Below are positions 33,601 to 45,084 of a stretch of DNA of 64,000 nucleotides, piece after piece; position 1 is the first letter of the stretch; the number at the start of each line of letters is the position of its first letter. A model generated the notes under the pieces. That model searched no databases, had not been told where the DNA came from, and saw only the letters and a list, made by a program, of their open reading frames with translations. Position numbers and translations under genes: made by a program. The DNA comes from Symbiodinium natans (lineage: Eukaryota > Sar > Dinophyceae > Suessiales > Symbiodiniaceae): positions 38,343 through 102,342 of the forward strand of contig CAJNDS010000625.1 of NCBI GenBank assembly GCA_905221605.1, written 5' to 3'.

Positions 33601-34654
33601 TTGCACCGTGAAACTGTGATGGGTGTCTGCTTTCCCCTTTTCCGGGTTGCTCACATTTCTACTTGAGGCCCTAAGCCCTAAGCCCCAAGCCCCGAAGCCC
33701 TAAGCCCTAGAAGCCCTATAAGCCCTAAGCCCCTAAGGCCTAAGCCCTAACACACCTCAGTCAGCCGCTTCGGCAGTCCTCGTGCCCCAAATGGCGAAAC
33801 CCTAGTCCATGTACCGCCAATACCCTCGACCTTTAAGCCATCAACCCGAAGCATCTCACGCTTTAGGGTTTAGGGTTTAGGGTTTAGGGTTTAGGGCTCC
33901 AATTCCCGCATCCTGAATCGTAGAGCCTTGGGGGCTCCATGGTAGGTTTGGAAATTTTATGACCCTCAATCCCTATACATAATCCCTCTAAAGCCACAAA
34001 GATACAATTTGTAGGGCTCCCCAAACAGGCTTGGGGTTCATAGAGTTTGGGGCTTCGCGTTTGGGAATTACACCCCAAGAAGATGTTGCGGCAAACCCTA
34101 AACCCTAAACCCTAAACCCTAAACCCTAAACCCTAAACCCTAAACCCTAAACCCTAAACCCTAAACCCTTTCAGAGCTTGGCTTCCTGGGGTAAACCCTC
34201 AAGCTAACAGGCCGTTTGATCCTTGAAGCCTTACAACCCTCAAAGCCCTGAAGCACCCTAAACCTAAGCCCTAAACCCTAAACCCTAGACCCTAAACCCT
34301 AGCCCTAAACCCTAAACCCTAAACCCTAAACCCTAAAATCCCTAAAGCCTAAACCCTAAGCCCTAAACCCTAAACCCTAAAAGCCCCAATTATAAAGGCC
34401 CCGATAAGAGCAGACAAAGGTCCCTGGCGGCAGCAGCTTCTTCGGCCTCAGATGTGCGATGCAAGACTAGCGTGAACTGAAACCGAGTTATCTGTTTCAT
34501 AAGTGCTCAGAAGCACAATGTGCGACACGTATGTGGCTGGTTTGAGTCCATAGAGGACTTCTTCAGCTTTGAGTGGCGGATCACGCAAGGGTGCCGAGCC
34601 AGATGTGCTCCTCATGAGTACCCATCTCACTTTCTCGCACTCTCCTTTGCCGTC

Positions 34655-35000
34655 CCCTTCTCTCTCTCTCTCTCTCCCTCTCTCTCTCAGAACTCGCTCT
34701 TCCTTTCTCTGCCTCTAGCCCACTCATTCTCCCTCTTCTTTTTCCTCTCTCTCTGTCTCTCTTCTCTTTCGCTCTCTCTCGGTTCACAGAATTCTCTCCC
34801 CATCTCTTTGTCCCTTTGTCTTGCTATCCCATTTCTTTCTTTCGCTATTTCCCTCTCTCTCTCTCTCTCCGTCTTCTTCGCCTGAGCTCTCAGCATCTGT
34901 TCTACTGCGTAGATACCTTTCGCTCTCTCCAACCCGTCTCCGTCCTCCTTAGCCTTGACCTCTCTCTCCCTGACTCTCTTTGCCTCTCCTTCCTTTCCCC
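34655..35000. repeat. CT-rich simple-sequence tract
   Basis: CTCTCT and TTTCTCTCCC repeats fill the tract. Long Ser/Leu (plus) and Arg/Glu (minus) frames follow from the composition. Confidence 0.9.
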
Positions 35001-35022
35001 TCTCGCGGCGGCCTCAGCTATA

Positions 35023-35088
35023 GATGTCATGTGTTCAGAGACTGAACGCAGAGATCGTACCGATGATGTCATTGCCTCTGGACTGGTG
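35023..35088 (+). CDS. Candidate exon, unassigned
   Basis: After GCGGCCTCAG the frame reads IDVMCSETERRDRTDDVIAS and two further codons, to GTGTGA. The composition is protein-like and the acceptor follows a natural pyrimidine tract. It may belong to the + gene that ends at 37795, but phases to 36528 do not match directly. Confidence 0.3.
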
Positions 35089-36527
35089 TGACCTGGAGCC
35101 CGGAAACCTCTGCCCAAACTCCTCCTGGAAGCCTGTCGTCTGAAGCCCTTCAACCCCTTCAACCCCTTCATCCCTCGAAAGCAAACCCTCAAGCAATCAC
35201 CCCCTTGGGCTTCCCCCCCATGGCCTTCCCTGGCCACGCGCTTGATTTTCGCTGGTAGGTCCCCCCCATGGCCTGCCTATTCGAGTCGCGCGCACGGCGG
35301 CTACAAAAGCTGAATTGGGCGATCACTTTGGGCACTGTGGAGCCAAGAATCTGCATTTCCCGAAGCCCTAAGCCTTCCAAACCCTAAACCCAATTTATGT
35401 GGTCACTTCTCTAAATTATGGTCTCTTTTGGAGTTGCTACCGTATGACCCCTTAACAATTTAGGGCACCCGAACAGGAACCATAACCTGACCATGTAGAG
35501 TTGCGAAAGCTACACATGAACCTTCCAGCAACAAAAGCGCAATCTTGAGCGCAAAGGCGTGCAGAAGGGTTTAGGGGTCAGGGCGTTGGGATTAGGATTT
35601 ACATCAGTGAACACGCGGGATGAGGACCATTCCCCGGGGGTGGCCGGGGGGGGGGGGGGGGGGGGCAAGGGGCTTTGAGCTCACAACTTAAACCCTCAAC
35701 TCCGAAACCTTAGAATAAAAACAACAACTACACAACACAGTCACCAGAGAAGCTTGCGGGTCATGCTCCAGAGTTCAGGCTTTCGGGTGTGTGCTTGGCT
35801 TTGGGGTGTAGGGTTTAGGGTTTAGGGTGAGCACATTGCTGCTTTTGATGGGCCTGCAATCTACTACATTGAAAAGGGGCCTGTTATTTCACTGTCAAAG
35901 AACCTAGTAGTCGAGTAGGCAACCTTGAACCTTTTTGGGGTTATATATATATATATAATCCTCTTATAATCCCAAAACCCTAAACCCTAAACCAAAAAAG
36001 GTTACTGGGCAACTAAGACAACGACTTCTGCATGGGGGGGGACCGTTCAGTGCTTTGCAATCTGTGGCCTCTGGTCATCCCAAGCCTTGCTTCCACGGGT
36101 TGAGCAAGTCCTAGTGTAGGGGTTAGGGTTTAGGGTTTAGGGTTTAGGGTTTAGGGTTTAGGGTTTAGGGTTTAGGGTTTAGGGTTTAGGGTTTAGGGTA
36201 ACCCATTCCCCAAAACCCGAAGCAGTTGGGGCAGTTCTGATAGGCGTGAAAGAGTCCGATAGAAGACCTCACGTTGCCTGTTTACCCCAAGCCCTCTAAG
36301 TCCTGTCAGAAGCCCAGCAAACCCTGAGCCCTGCAAGCCTGGAAAACAACAAGACACGTAAACGCTAAAACCCTCAACCCCACAACCTACAACCCAAAAG
36401 CCTCAACCCTCAACCCTAAACCCTGAACCCTCAACCCTAAACCCTCAACCCTCAACCCTCAACCCTAAACCCTCAACCCTCAACCCTCAACCCTAAACCC
36501 TCAACCCCAACATCAACCTTCACAAAG

Positions 36528-37795
36528 CATGGAGAGCCACCGAGTCGCCCCAGATGCGGGCGCTTACGCCGGCGGTACCTGACTTCAGATGTTGGGGTAG
36601 GGGTTTAGGGTTTAGGGTTTAGGGTTTAGGGTTTAGGGTTTAGGGTTTAGGGTTTAGGGTTTAGGGTTTGGGGTTTGGGGCTTAGGGTTTGAGGTTTGGG
36701 GTTTGGGGTTTGGGGTTTGGGGTTTAATTAGGGTTAGGGGTTAGGGCTTGGGGTTTGGGGTCAGGGGTTTAGGGTTTTGGGTTAGGGGTTTAGGGTTCAG
36801 GCTTAGGGGTTTAGTGTTTAGGGTTTGGCGTTTAAGGGGTTTGGAGTTTTGTGTTCGGGGCTCCGGGTTTTGATTTTCGGGGTCCACCGGTTTGGGGGTC
36901 TTGCGGTTAGGGTTTGGGGTTTTTTGTTGGGTTCAGGGTTTTGGGGTTTGAGATTTGAGGGTTGAGAGTTCTGGGTGTTGGGGTTTGGGAATTAGGCTCC
37001 ACCTTGAAGTGAGAAGTCGATCAGTATACGTGCATGACAACCCCTAGCCCTCAAACCGAACTCCAAACCCTAAACCCCAAACATGAACCACTAAACCCCA
37101 ACCCAGAAACTTATAAAACCCTAAATCCCTTCTACGTAGATGGTGTCTGGATGTATGCATACATGTCCATCGACATGAAGACAGCTGAGTTCAGGCCCCT
37201 TGGACAGCTCCAGCCGACACAGCCTGAACCCTAAGCCCTGGCCCTGAACCCTGATCCCTGATCCCTGAACCCTAAACCCTATATAAACCCTAAACCCCTA
37301 AACCCTAAACCCTAAGCCCTAAACCCTACTGAAACCGGCCCCCCATCTCCTCCCCCCCCGCTTATTTTTCAGACATTCACAAATTCACGATCACATTTTT
37401 TTGGGGGGAGTGGATTCACCCTAAACACCTAAACCGTTACTATCGGGGTCGGAATCATTACTCATGGTATTCCGATATGGCCCTTTATACTTATACTACA
37501 ATAACCCCATCCCCCCCCCAAAAAAAAAAAACTAAAAAAAAAACGCATTCTAGTTATTAAGGCCCCTTTATTACGCACTTAAGGGGTTTAGAGACGTAGG
37601 GGTTTAGGGTTGGAGGTCTCCTGAGGGTACCCTATCCCGGTTCAAATCAGGTTTCCTCGACACTCCACACTCGAGCAATGATCACGTCTAACAACAAACC
37701 TGCGAATGATTTTGCATTGGGGATACGCAGGTTCGGATGAGAAGCCCTTCTACCAGACTGCCGCGCTGACCTTTGGCAGCGTCGTGGGCGATTAG
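36528..37795 (+). CDS. 3' end of a + strand gene (two exons, stop TAG)
   Basis: The exon 36528-36590 (WRATESPQMRALTPAVPDFR) ends T|GTTGGG and joins in frame to 37731-37795 (SDEKPFYQTAALTFGSVVGD, TAG), whose acceptor is GGATACGCAG. Only the C terminus is seen; an upstream candidate island is 36041-36110. A minus reading of 36528-36590 is also open, so the first exon is less sure than the last. Confidence 0.4.
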
Positions 37796-38401
37796 ATTTC
37801 AGGCCCCAAACATTAACCCCAAACCCTAACCCCAAACCCCAAACCCTAAACCCTAAACCCTAAACCCTAAACCCTAAACCCTAAACCCTAAACCCTAAAC
37901 CCTAAACCGCATCCCTGAAACCCCCCAGGAGAAGCCCCGAACTCCATGGGACCAAGGATGGCAAACAGGGTGCATGGGGGGTAATTCTTAGTATCACATT
38001 AGGGTTTAGGGTTTAGGATTTAGGGTCTTCAGGTTTTTTCACTTCAGTTTTTTTTACCCACAAACCAGGGTTTTGGATTTAGGGGCTTCAGTTTTGCTTA
38101 GGGTTTAGGGTTTAGGGTTTAGGGTTTAGGGTTTAGGGTTTAGGGTTTAGGGTTTAGGGTTTAGGACGGGAGTGGGACTCCCAGGTCTCTTGGGTGCGTG
38201 CGCGCTTACGTTCAGAGGGCATCGGCATGGCTCGTTCGGCAAAGAACTTTAACCCTAAGCCCTAAGCCCTAAGCCCTAAGCCCTAAACCCTAAACCCTAA
38301 ACCCTAAACCCTAAACCCTAAACCCTAAACCCTAAAACCCTAAACCCTAAACCCTAAACCCTAGCCCTAAACCCTAAACCCTAAATTTATCTTGAACGTA
38401 T

Positions 38402-38478
38402 TCACGGGGGGCGCTCATGGGCCAGCTTAGTAGAAGTTGCCTGGGCAAGAGTATAAGAGTACCCCTGCCCCCGTGAAC
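38402..38478. mobile_element. Small hairpin element with TTCACGGGGG ends
   Basis: The ends TATTCACGGGGGGCGCTC and GCCCCCGTGAA are inverted repeats about 75 bp apart. It lies just left of the terminal exon of the minus-strand gene, in its downstream region. Confidence 0.45.
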
Positions 38479-38542
38479 CCTCTAAATGGGCTTACAACCC
38501 TAAACCCTAAACCCTAAACCCTAAACTTAAACCCTAAACGGC

Positions 38543-38583
38543 TTAGGGGAGGCTGCTCTTCATGAGGAGGTCCCTGTGAAAGC
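38543..38583 (-). CDS. Terminal exon of the minus gene
   Basis: After GCGCTAG the frame reads FHRDLLMKSSLP and TAA. It completes the codon left by the exon at 38759-38828. The next gene on the left, on the + strand, ends at 37795, so the two genes are tail to tail about 750 bp apart. Confidence 0.65.
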
Positions 38584-41500
38584 CTAGCGCGATCCATGCG
38601 GGCAGGTGCTCGTAAACCCTAAACCCTAATGAACCCCTAAACCCTAAACCCTGAAACCCTGAAACCCTGAACCCTGAACCCTAAACCCTAAACCCTAAAC
38701 CCTAAACCCTGAACCCTAAACCCTAAACCCTAAACCCTAAACCCCCTAACTGTGGGACCTAGCTGAAGCTCGTGGAACAGTTTGCGGAGTAGCGAGCTGT
38801 CCAGGCGAAACCGAACCCGTGGCCCGAGCTTTCCGGGCTTTTTTTTTTAATTTTATTTTTTTTTTCGCCTAAGCCCTTCAACCCTAAAATCCCAAACTGC
38901 TAGGCCCTAGCCCTAAACCCTAAACCCCTTAAAGCCCTAAATCCCAAACTAAACCCCTTAGAGCCCTAAACCCTTTAAAGCCCAAAACCCCTTAAAACCC
39001 TTAAACCAGTAAACCCCAAACCTCTAAACCCTAAAGCCTCAACCCTAAACCCTAAACCCTAAACCCTAAACCCTAAACCCTAAACCCCTACACCTCAGCA
39101 CTGTAAGCCCACTTGAGGAAGACCACCGTCTCCTCTATGGTCGACTCCGTCGGTTCGTTGCAGCTGGGCTTCAGTTCAGGGTTTAGGGTTTAGGGTTTAG
39201 GGTTTAGGGTTTGGGGTTTAGGGTTTAGGGTTTAGGGTTTAGGATTTAGGGCTAGGGTCTAGGGTAAACTCTAAACCCCTTCCAGAGTTGAGAGAGAGCT
39301 CACCAAGTCCTCTTTTTTGCGAGGCTCGTGCGCACGGCGGGCCCGCCGCCCCCATCGGCACTGTTGGCGGCCTCGGCTCTGTAGGAGTTCTTTTTGTTTG
39401 TTTTTTTTTTTTTGCGGGGGGGCGGGGGGTCCCTGGGGTTGAGGGTTTAGGGTTTAGGGGTTAGGGTTTAGGGTTTAGGGTTTCGGGTTTGTATAGGGTC
39501 AGGGTTTACGGTTTAAAGGGTGTCGGTTGAGGGTTTAGTTTGGGCTTTGTCCACCTAGAACCTAGATTCCTGACCACCTTGTACGCCCTGCATACTGCCC
39601 ATGGGGCATGATTCAGTGGGCTGCAAGTACGGTCTTGTAGGTTAACAGGCTATACACGAAGCTCCAGGTGGGGTTAGGGTTGTAAGGGTTATAACGTCCA
39701 AACTCTGAACCCTCAACCCTAAGCCCTGGGCCCGAGACACTGAGACCCATCGTAGGCGACGAAGCGTGACATGGGCCACTTGCGGTCTTCTCCGAGCCAT
39801 CCGCTTTAGAGCTCGGAGTTTTTTTTTCTTGCGTTCAGGGTTTAGGGTTTAGAGTTTAGGGTTTAGGGTTGACAACTCAGGGTTGAATTAGATCACATGA
39901 GCCTATATATTTGTTTAGGGGGGGGGCAGGGGGAGGGGGGGTTGAATGCCCGGACCCCTAAACCCTAAACCCTAAACCCTAAACCCGAAACCCGAAACCC
40001 TAAACCGGACCCCTGAGCCGGAAACTGGCAATTTCAACCCTGAGGCTGGCGCCACCGAAACCGCCTCCACCCCCGCCGGGTGGCGAGGTCCGCGGGCGTC
40101 AACGTTGAGTTAGGGCTGAGGAGTTTAGGGTTTCGAGTTTCGGGTTTAGGGTTTAGGGTTTAGGGTTAAGGCGTGAAGGGTTGAGGGGTGAGGTGTTGAG
40201 GATCTGGGCTTCCTGTTAAAGGATGCAAGGTGGGTGGTATTTACGGGGGCTTAGGGGTTTAGTTCAGATGGCCAAGTAAGCGGTAGCAGAACCGAATCTC
40301 TTAAAACCCTACACGCTCACACTCCCTAGACCTTCCACCCTAAACTCACAGCTGAAACATTGAAACCCCATGCCCGAAACCCTAGCCCTAAGCCCTGAAC
40401 CCACGAAGTAAGAATCCACGCCTTAAACCCTCAAAACCCTGCACCGCGTCAAGAAGGGATCTAGGGTTCGTCGCAATGCCTGCGCACACCTCACTGAGAT
40501 GGGGGTTTCCGAAATACGGGGCCGCTTCCCTGATACTAAGGACCCCAATAAGGTACCCTAAACCCTAAACCCTAAACCCTAAACCCTAAACCCTAAACCC
40601 TAAACCCTAAACCCTAAACCCTAAACCCTAAACCCTAAACCCTAAACCCTAAACCCAATACGGTACCCTAATTTCGGAAACCCCCCAGATTGGCTACTGG
40701 GCCCGGGCGCGCACTGCGCCGGCGCCGGCGCCGGCACTGGCGAAGAGTGCGAACAAGGAAGGGCGAGGGTTTGCAGCTATTCAAACCCAAAAGTAACCCA
40801 AAACCCTATAAGCCCTAAACCCTGAACCCCTAGACCCTTAAACCACTCTTTCATATAGAATCAGAATGCTAAGGACTTTGTGGGCAAGGTCATATATTAG
40901 CGCGCAAGGCCATATATTTAGCGGGCAAGGTCATATAATTCGCGGGCAAGGTCACCCCCCCCCCCGCCGCCAACCCCCCCCCTCCCCCAACCCCGGTTGT
41001 TTTGGGCCACTCCGCCCCGGGACATTTTCAAAGCCACTGGCTAAGGTCAGGGTTTCAGGTTCAGGGACGAGTGCTTCGGGTTTAATTGGAGCTAAGAGTT
41101 TGGATTTTCGTGTGAAACTTTTTATTATCTTAACGGTATGGGATTCTCTTTACGGGCGCTTGACAAGCTGCTAGCCCAGTGACTGCCTGAACTTTGCGAT
41201 GCTGAACCCTAACCCTAAACCCTCGGTCCGGTTGGTGAAGGATGCTTTGTCTCGGTTGGGGTTTGGGGTTGTGAGGGTTTGGGGTGTAGGGTTTAGGGTT
41301 TAGGGTTTAGGGTTTAGGGTTTTAGGATTTAGGGAGTACGGAACTCATGGAGGTATGACTGCCCTGCATGAAATCCCCAAATGTGCAGGTTCTGCAAGGT
41401 ACACGCAGGGCGAGGGTCGAAGAATCACTGGGCTAGCCCAGTGGTAGCCTTTACCCTTTTTCTTTTGGTTCTGGTTTCCCTTATAATATAACCAAACCCT

Positions 41501-44405
41501 AAACCCTAAACCCAAAAAAGGGTGCCCTTATTATAAGATGGTTACGGGGCTACCAGGATCAACAGGGAGGCCTTTTTGAACATGAATCTGTTGCCGCTGG
41601 GCTGGGGGTGGGGGGGGAGGATGGGCAATTTCAGGACTCTTTCGGGTTTAGGGTTTAGGGTTTAGGGTTTAGGGTTTAGGGCTTAGGGTTTAGGGTTTAG
41701 GGCTTTGAGAGCCCTAAACCCTCAAACCTACACCCCGAAACACCCCACGGCCGGCCCAAAACTCTTTTGATTCTGGTGTGCGAAGAGTGGTCTTACTGTT
41801 CGGCCACCGGGGTTTTTCGGCTCAGGGCCACAAGCCCCCTAAGCCTCAAACCCCAGGACCGCGCCCTATAAACCGAGAGCCCCAGCAGCTTAACCTGACC
41901 GACCTGGCACCTCAAAGCCTAAACCCTGCAAAAAGGAGTATCAGGGGTAGGTGTGAACACATGAATCCCACTGTGTAATCCTGCAAAGCCATCAACAATG
42001 AGTTTTCAAAGGGCCCCCAAACCTACCCCAGATTTCGGGGCTACCCCTCGAAGGGCACCGGTGCCCCTATGTTCGGAAACCCCCACCAGAAAAAATGTCT
42101 ACAGGGTTTAGGGTTCTCGGCTACTGGGTATGAAGAGGTGCAGGGTTTTAGGGTTTAGGGTAGTTAGGTTCGGGTGCAGCGAGCCTCACTCGTCGCCAGG
42201 CGCGCTCGGACTTGCTCTCACCCCGGACGTTGACGCTGGGCTGCGTGTTTAACCCTAAAACCCTACAAACCCGAAAGCCCTAAAGACCCTAAAGCCAATC
42301 TGCCTCAAACGTCTCTTTGGGCTTCCGGTTTTTTACGCCTCTTTCTGGTAGGTTTAAACACCAATAGACTAAAACTGAAAACTGACGTCCGAAACCCAAA
42401 GCCTGAATTCCGAGTTCCCTAACTCCAAGACCCTCAACCCTCGACCCTCAACCTAAAACCCTCAACAGTCAAGTCTCAACCTAAACCCGAAACCCCAAAC
42501 CCCAAACCCCAAACCCTAAACCCCAAACCCCAAACCCGAAACCCTAAACTCCAAACCCGCAACCCTAAACTCCAAACCCCAAATCCTAAACCCTAAACCT
42601 CAAACCCCAAACCCCCCAAACCCTACACCCTAAACCCTAAACCCTAAACCCTAAACCCTAAACCCTAAACCCTAAACCCTATACCCTATACCCTATAAAC
42701 CCTAAACCCTAAACCCTATAAGGTCTCCCTGGGTGATGCCCGCCGTAGAGAAGGCGGCGCTCAGCCTTGCGATGGCATGCCGGCACCCCCCCCCCCCCCC
42801 CCAAACCTTGGGAAGTAAGCTTTAAGGGTTTAGGGTTTAGGGGGGTTTGGGGTTTAGGGTTTGGGGTTTGGGGTTGGATCCTTGGGTATGTGGTTTCCAG
42901 GCTGAGCAGAACTGAGCAAGTCCTTGGGAGGCTTGCAGCCTCCTTGTGAAACTTTGCGGATGAATCCCGAGCGGCATCCTTGAAATCCTAAACCCTAAAC
43001 CCTAAACCCTTAACCCGAATGCGCCGCCCTCCCTCGCCAACCCAGAGCTCGAAACCCGACAGGGCTTAGGGTTTATGAAGGGGCTTCTAGGGCTTAAAAC
43101 CTTACATCCTAAGCCCTAAACCCTAAACCCTTGCAAAACCCTAAGCCCTAAACCCTGAACCCCAAACCCTAAACCCTAAACCCTAAACCCTAAACCCTTC
43201 CTCCTAAATTCGAAAATGCAGCGCTGCAGGTCAGCACCACCGGATCGCTTCCCGAACATGAGGCCCAACTGCTGGGGCGCCTGCTGCAAGGCCAATGGCT
43301 TAAGTGGGGGATGACTTTTGTCTTAGGGTTTAGGGTTTAGGGTTTAGGGTTTAGGGTTTAGGGTTTAGGGTTTGGGGCTACGACATGGTCCCCCACCTTC
43401 TCTGAAGGGTTTCTGAAGTATAGGCCCTTGGGTTTGATAGGGGATATAAATAAGGGGCATGTAAGAGTTACCCTAAACCCTAAACCCTAACTTAACCCTA
43501 AACCCTAAACCCTAAACCCTAAACCCTAAACCCAACTAAGCGCCCATCTTCAGACACCATGTAGGCAAGGACTGCAGCCTCTGATTCCGAAGCCCTTCTT
43601 ACGGATTCTCAGGTCCCCTTGTGGAGCCCCTAACCCTAAACCCTAAACCCTAAACCCTAAACCCTAAACCCTAAACCCTAAACCCCCTTGTTACCGTGAC
43701 TCCTTGTCATCCGCTCCTTCGCCCACAATGATACAAAGGCTGCTCACACGCCCGCCGTCTCTGTCCTCAAGTCTTTAAGGGTTTAGGGTTTAGGGGGTAG
43801 TCGTCAGGGTACAGGCTCACGAGCTTCTGACAACATGGTGTTAGTCATTCAAAGCTCGTCCTTCGTCATGGGTCGATCCGTTGAACCCAAAGGCCGAAAC
43901 GACAAAGCCGCACTTTCTTCTAACAAGATCAGCTGTTGTCTAGCCAGGGATCTTTCATTACCCTTGATCCCCTATATAATCCGTATAAAGCCAGAATTTG
44001 TTTGGGTCACCCAAGTAGCTGGTTAGGGCCCTTATGCTTGCGACCCAGTTTGAGTCAGGGTATGGGTATTTGCGCACACGGACGCTTGCCATTGTCCACA
44101 TAATATAACCCTACTACCTTGCACCCAAACGACGCTGCGGCCCTTGGCGTTGGTCGGTTGAATTTGCACCAAGCAACGCAGGGCTTGCCTTTGTCATTCA
44201 AAATGCCCTAAGCCCTAAACCATAAGCCCTGCACCCTGAACCCTAAACCCTAAACCCTGAACCCTGAACCCTGAGCCCTGAGCCCTGAACCCTAGCCCTA
44301 AACCCTAGCCCTAAACCCTAAACCCTAAACCCTTTTGAAGTTGGGTTCCCCGCGGAGGCTTGGAGGAGAGCAGCCTCTCTGTCTCTCGGCACGCAATCGC
44401 AGTGC
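38543..44405 (-). CDS. Minus-strand gene of 18 exons, unrecognised 352-residue product
   Basis: Exons from 5' to 3': 44331-44405, 44118-44183, 43695-43765, 43537-43594, 43196-43283, 43015-43064, 42913-42978, 42715-42765, 42190-42240, 41340-41391, 41221-41250, 40715-40736, 40056-40115, 39741-39803, 39304-39378, 39094-39163, 38759-38828, 38543-38583 (TAA). The sum is 1059 nt and the frame is open through all 17 joins, the main evidence. Product pieces include AVLAYMVSEDGRL, LSGFELWVGEGGRRIR, NLHIWGFHAGQSYLHEF, WLGEDRKWPMSRFVAYDGS and LDSSLLRKLFHELQL: soluble, basic, no membrane segment, no family recognised. Donors include GTAACA, GTGAGG, GTGAGC and GTTTAG. The 5' exon is not found; an island at 44655-44775 is a candidate. 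The 22-nt exon at 40715 is the weakest. Confidence 0.7.
40501..40685. mobile_element. Hairpin element split by a telomere-type array
   Basis: Terminal repeats GGGGGTTTCCGAAATACGG and ATTTCGGAAACCCCCC define one element. Inside it about 14 CCCTAAA units are flanked by near-identical direct repeats, CCAATAAGGTACCCTAA on the left and CCAATACGGTACCCTAA on the right. The simplest reading is array insertion with duplication of the target. Confidence 0.7.
41455..41557. mobile_element. Hairpin element with internal CCCTAAA insertion
   Basis: The stem CCCTTATAATATAACC pairs with GGTGCCCTTATTATAAGATGG in imperfect form. Two CCCTAAA units lie at the tip, between ACCAAA and CCAAAAAAGGG. Unbroken relatives at 6022-6110, 7261-7345 and 20813-20885 lack the array. 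A relative at about 35940-36035 also has it. Confidence 0.55.
43537..43594 (-). CDS. Exon of the minus gene, clear splice frame
   Basis: Read on the minus strand this follows GTAAGAAG and codes for ASESEAAVLAYMVSEDGRL, then GTTGGG. It joins in frame to DRDGGRVSSLCIIVGEGADD upstream and QAPQQLGLMFGKRSGGADLQ downstream. Shorter acceptors inside it would break the upstream frame. Confidence 0.7.
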
Positions 44406-44519
44406 CTGTGACACTACGGTTCCGAACTGGGTTTTGGGTTTAGGGTTAGGGGTTTAGGGTTTAGGGTTTAGGGTTTAGGGTTTAGGGTTTAGGGTTTAGG
44501 GTTTAGGGTATGCTGCCGG

Positions 44520-44615
44520 GTACGCGTCCGTCCTCGGCGTCACGTGTTTTAGGAGGGAACAAGGGGAGGTTGTCACCTCCCCAACCTGTCCAACACGCCG
44601 CCAGGTCGGCAGACC
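44520..44615. mobile_element. Dispersed element shared with 62375-62435
   Basis: The text AACACGCCGCCAGGTCGGC preceded by GGAGGGAACAAGG...TCACCTCCCC recurs near 62368-62433 with ACACGCCGCCAGGGTCGGC. The copies share about 60 bases, and the first can fold GGGGAGGTTGTCACCTCCCC into a hairpin. Confidence 0.5.
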
Positions 44616-44654
44616 CTAAACCCTAAACCCTAAACCCTAAACCCTAAACCCTAA

Positions 44655-44775
44655 AACCTGCGGGCTTGCTATGCCTCAACTCCTTCCTTGTGCTCAGCTC
44701 AGGTTCACGATGTGACCAGCGTGCTGGAGCTGGATCTCCAGAGACCAGGCTGTTGCTGGCTACTTTAACTGCCCT
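44655..44775 (-). CDS. Candidate upstream exon of the minus gene
   Basis: On the minus strand a frame including SNSLVSGDPAPARWSHREPE is open across the island, ending near G|GTTTTAGG. The phase does not fit the exon at 44331 without another exon or a non-GT donor. Confidence 0.35.
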
Positions 44776-45084
44776 GTAGGGTTTAGGGTTTAGGGTTTAG
44801 GGTTTAGGGTTTAGGGTTTAGGGTTTGGGGTTTAGGGTTTAGGGTTTATAAGCAGGGGTTTAGGGGTCTTAGCATGGAGTTTTGGGGTTTGGGTGTGCGG
44901 TGTAGGCTTCAGGGTCCATTGCATCCAAACCTCAGTGCCCCTCTAGACCTTAAAAACCCGATGAACCCTATACACCCTATCCATCCCATTCAACCCTACA
45001 GGAAAGCCTCACAGCCCCTAAACCCTGCAAACCCAAAACCCTAAACCCGAAATAATAAATGATAAATAAAAACCCTTAGCGCAG

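Larger units (their letters stand above)
30211..34440. other. Repeat-rich region without supported genes
   Basis: After the TGA come a G tract, the 9-bp minisatellite, short TTTAGGG/CCCTAAA arrays (31425-31510, 31866-31925, 32080-32110), the 170-bp satellite and CCCTAAG arrays (33665-33750, 34095-34170, 34270-34385). No exon could be joined here. Confidence 0.7.

Noticed and set aside
34520-34932. Ser/Leu-rich and Arg/Glu-rich frames
   Set aside because: They follow from a CT dinucleotide tract read on each strand.
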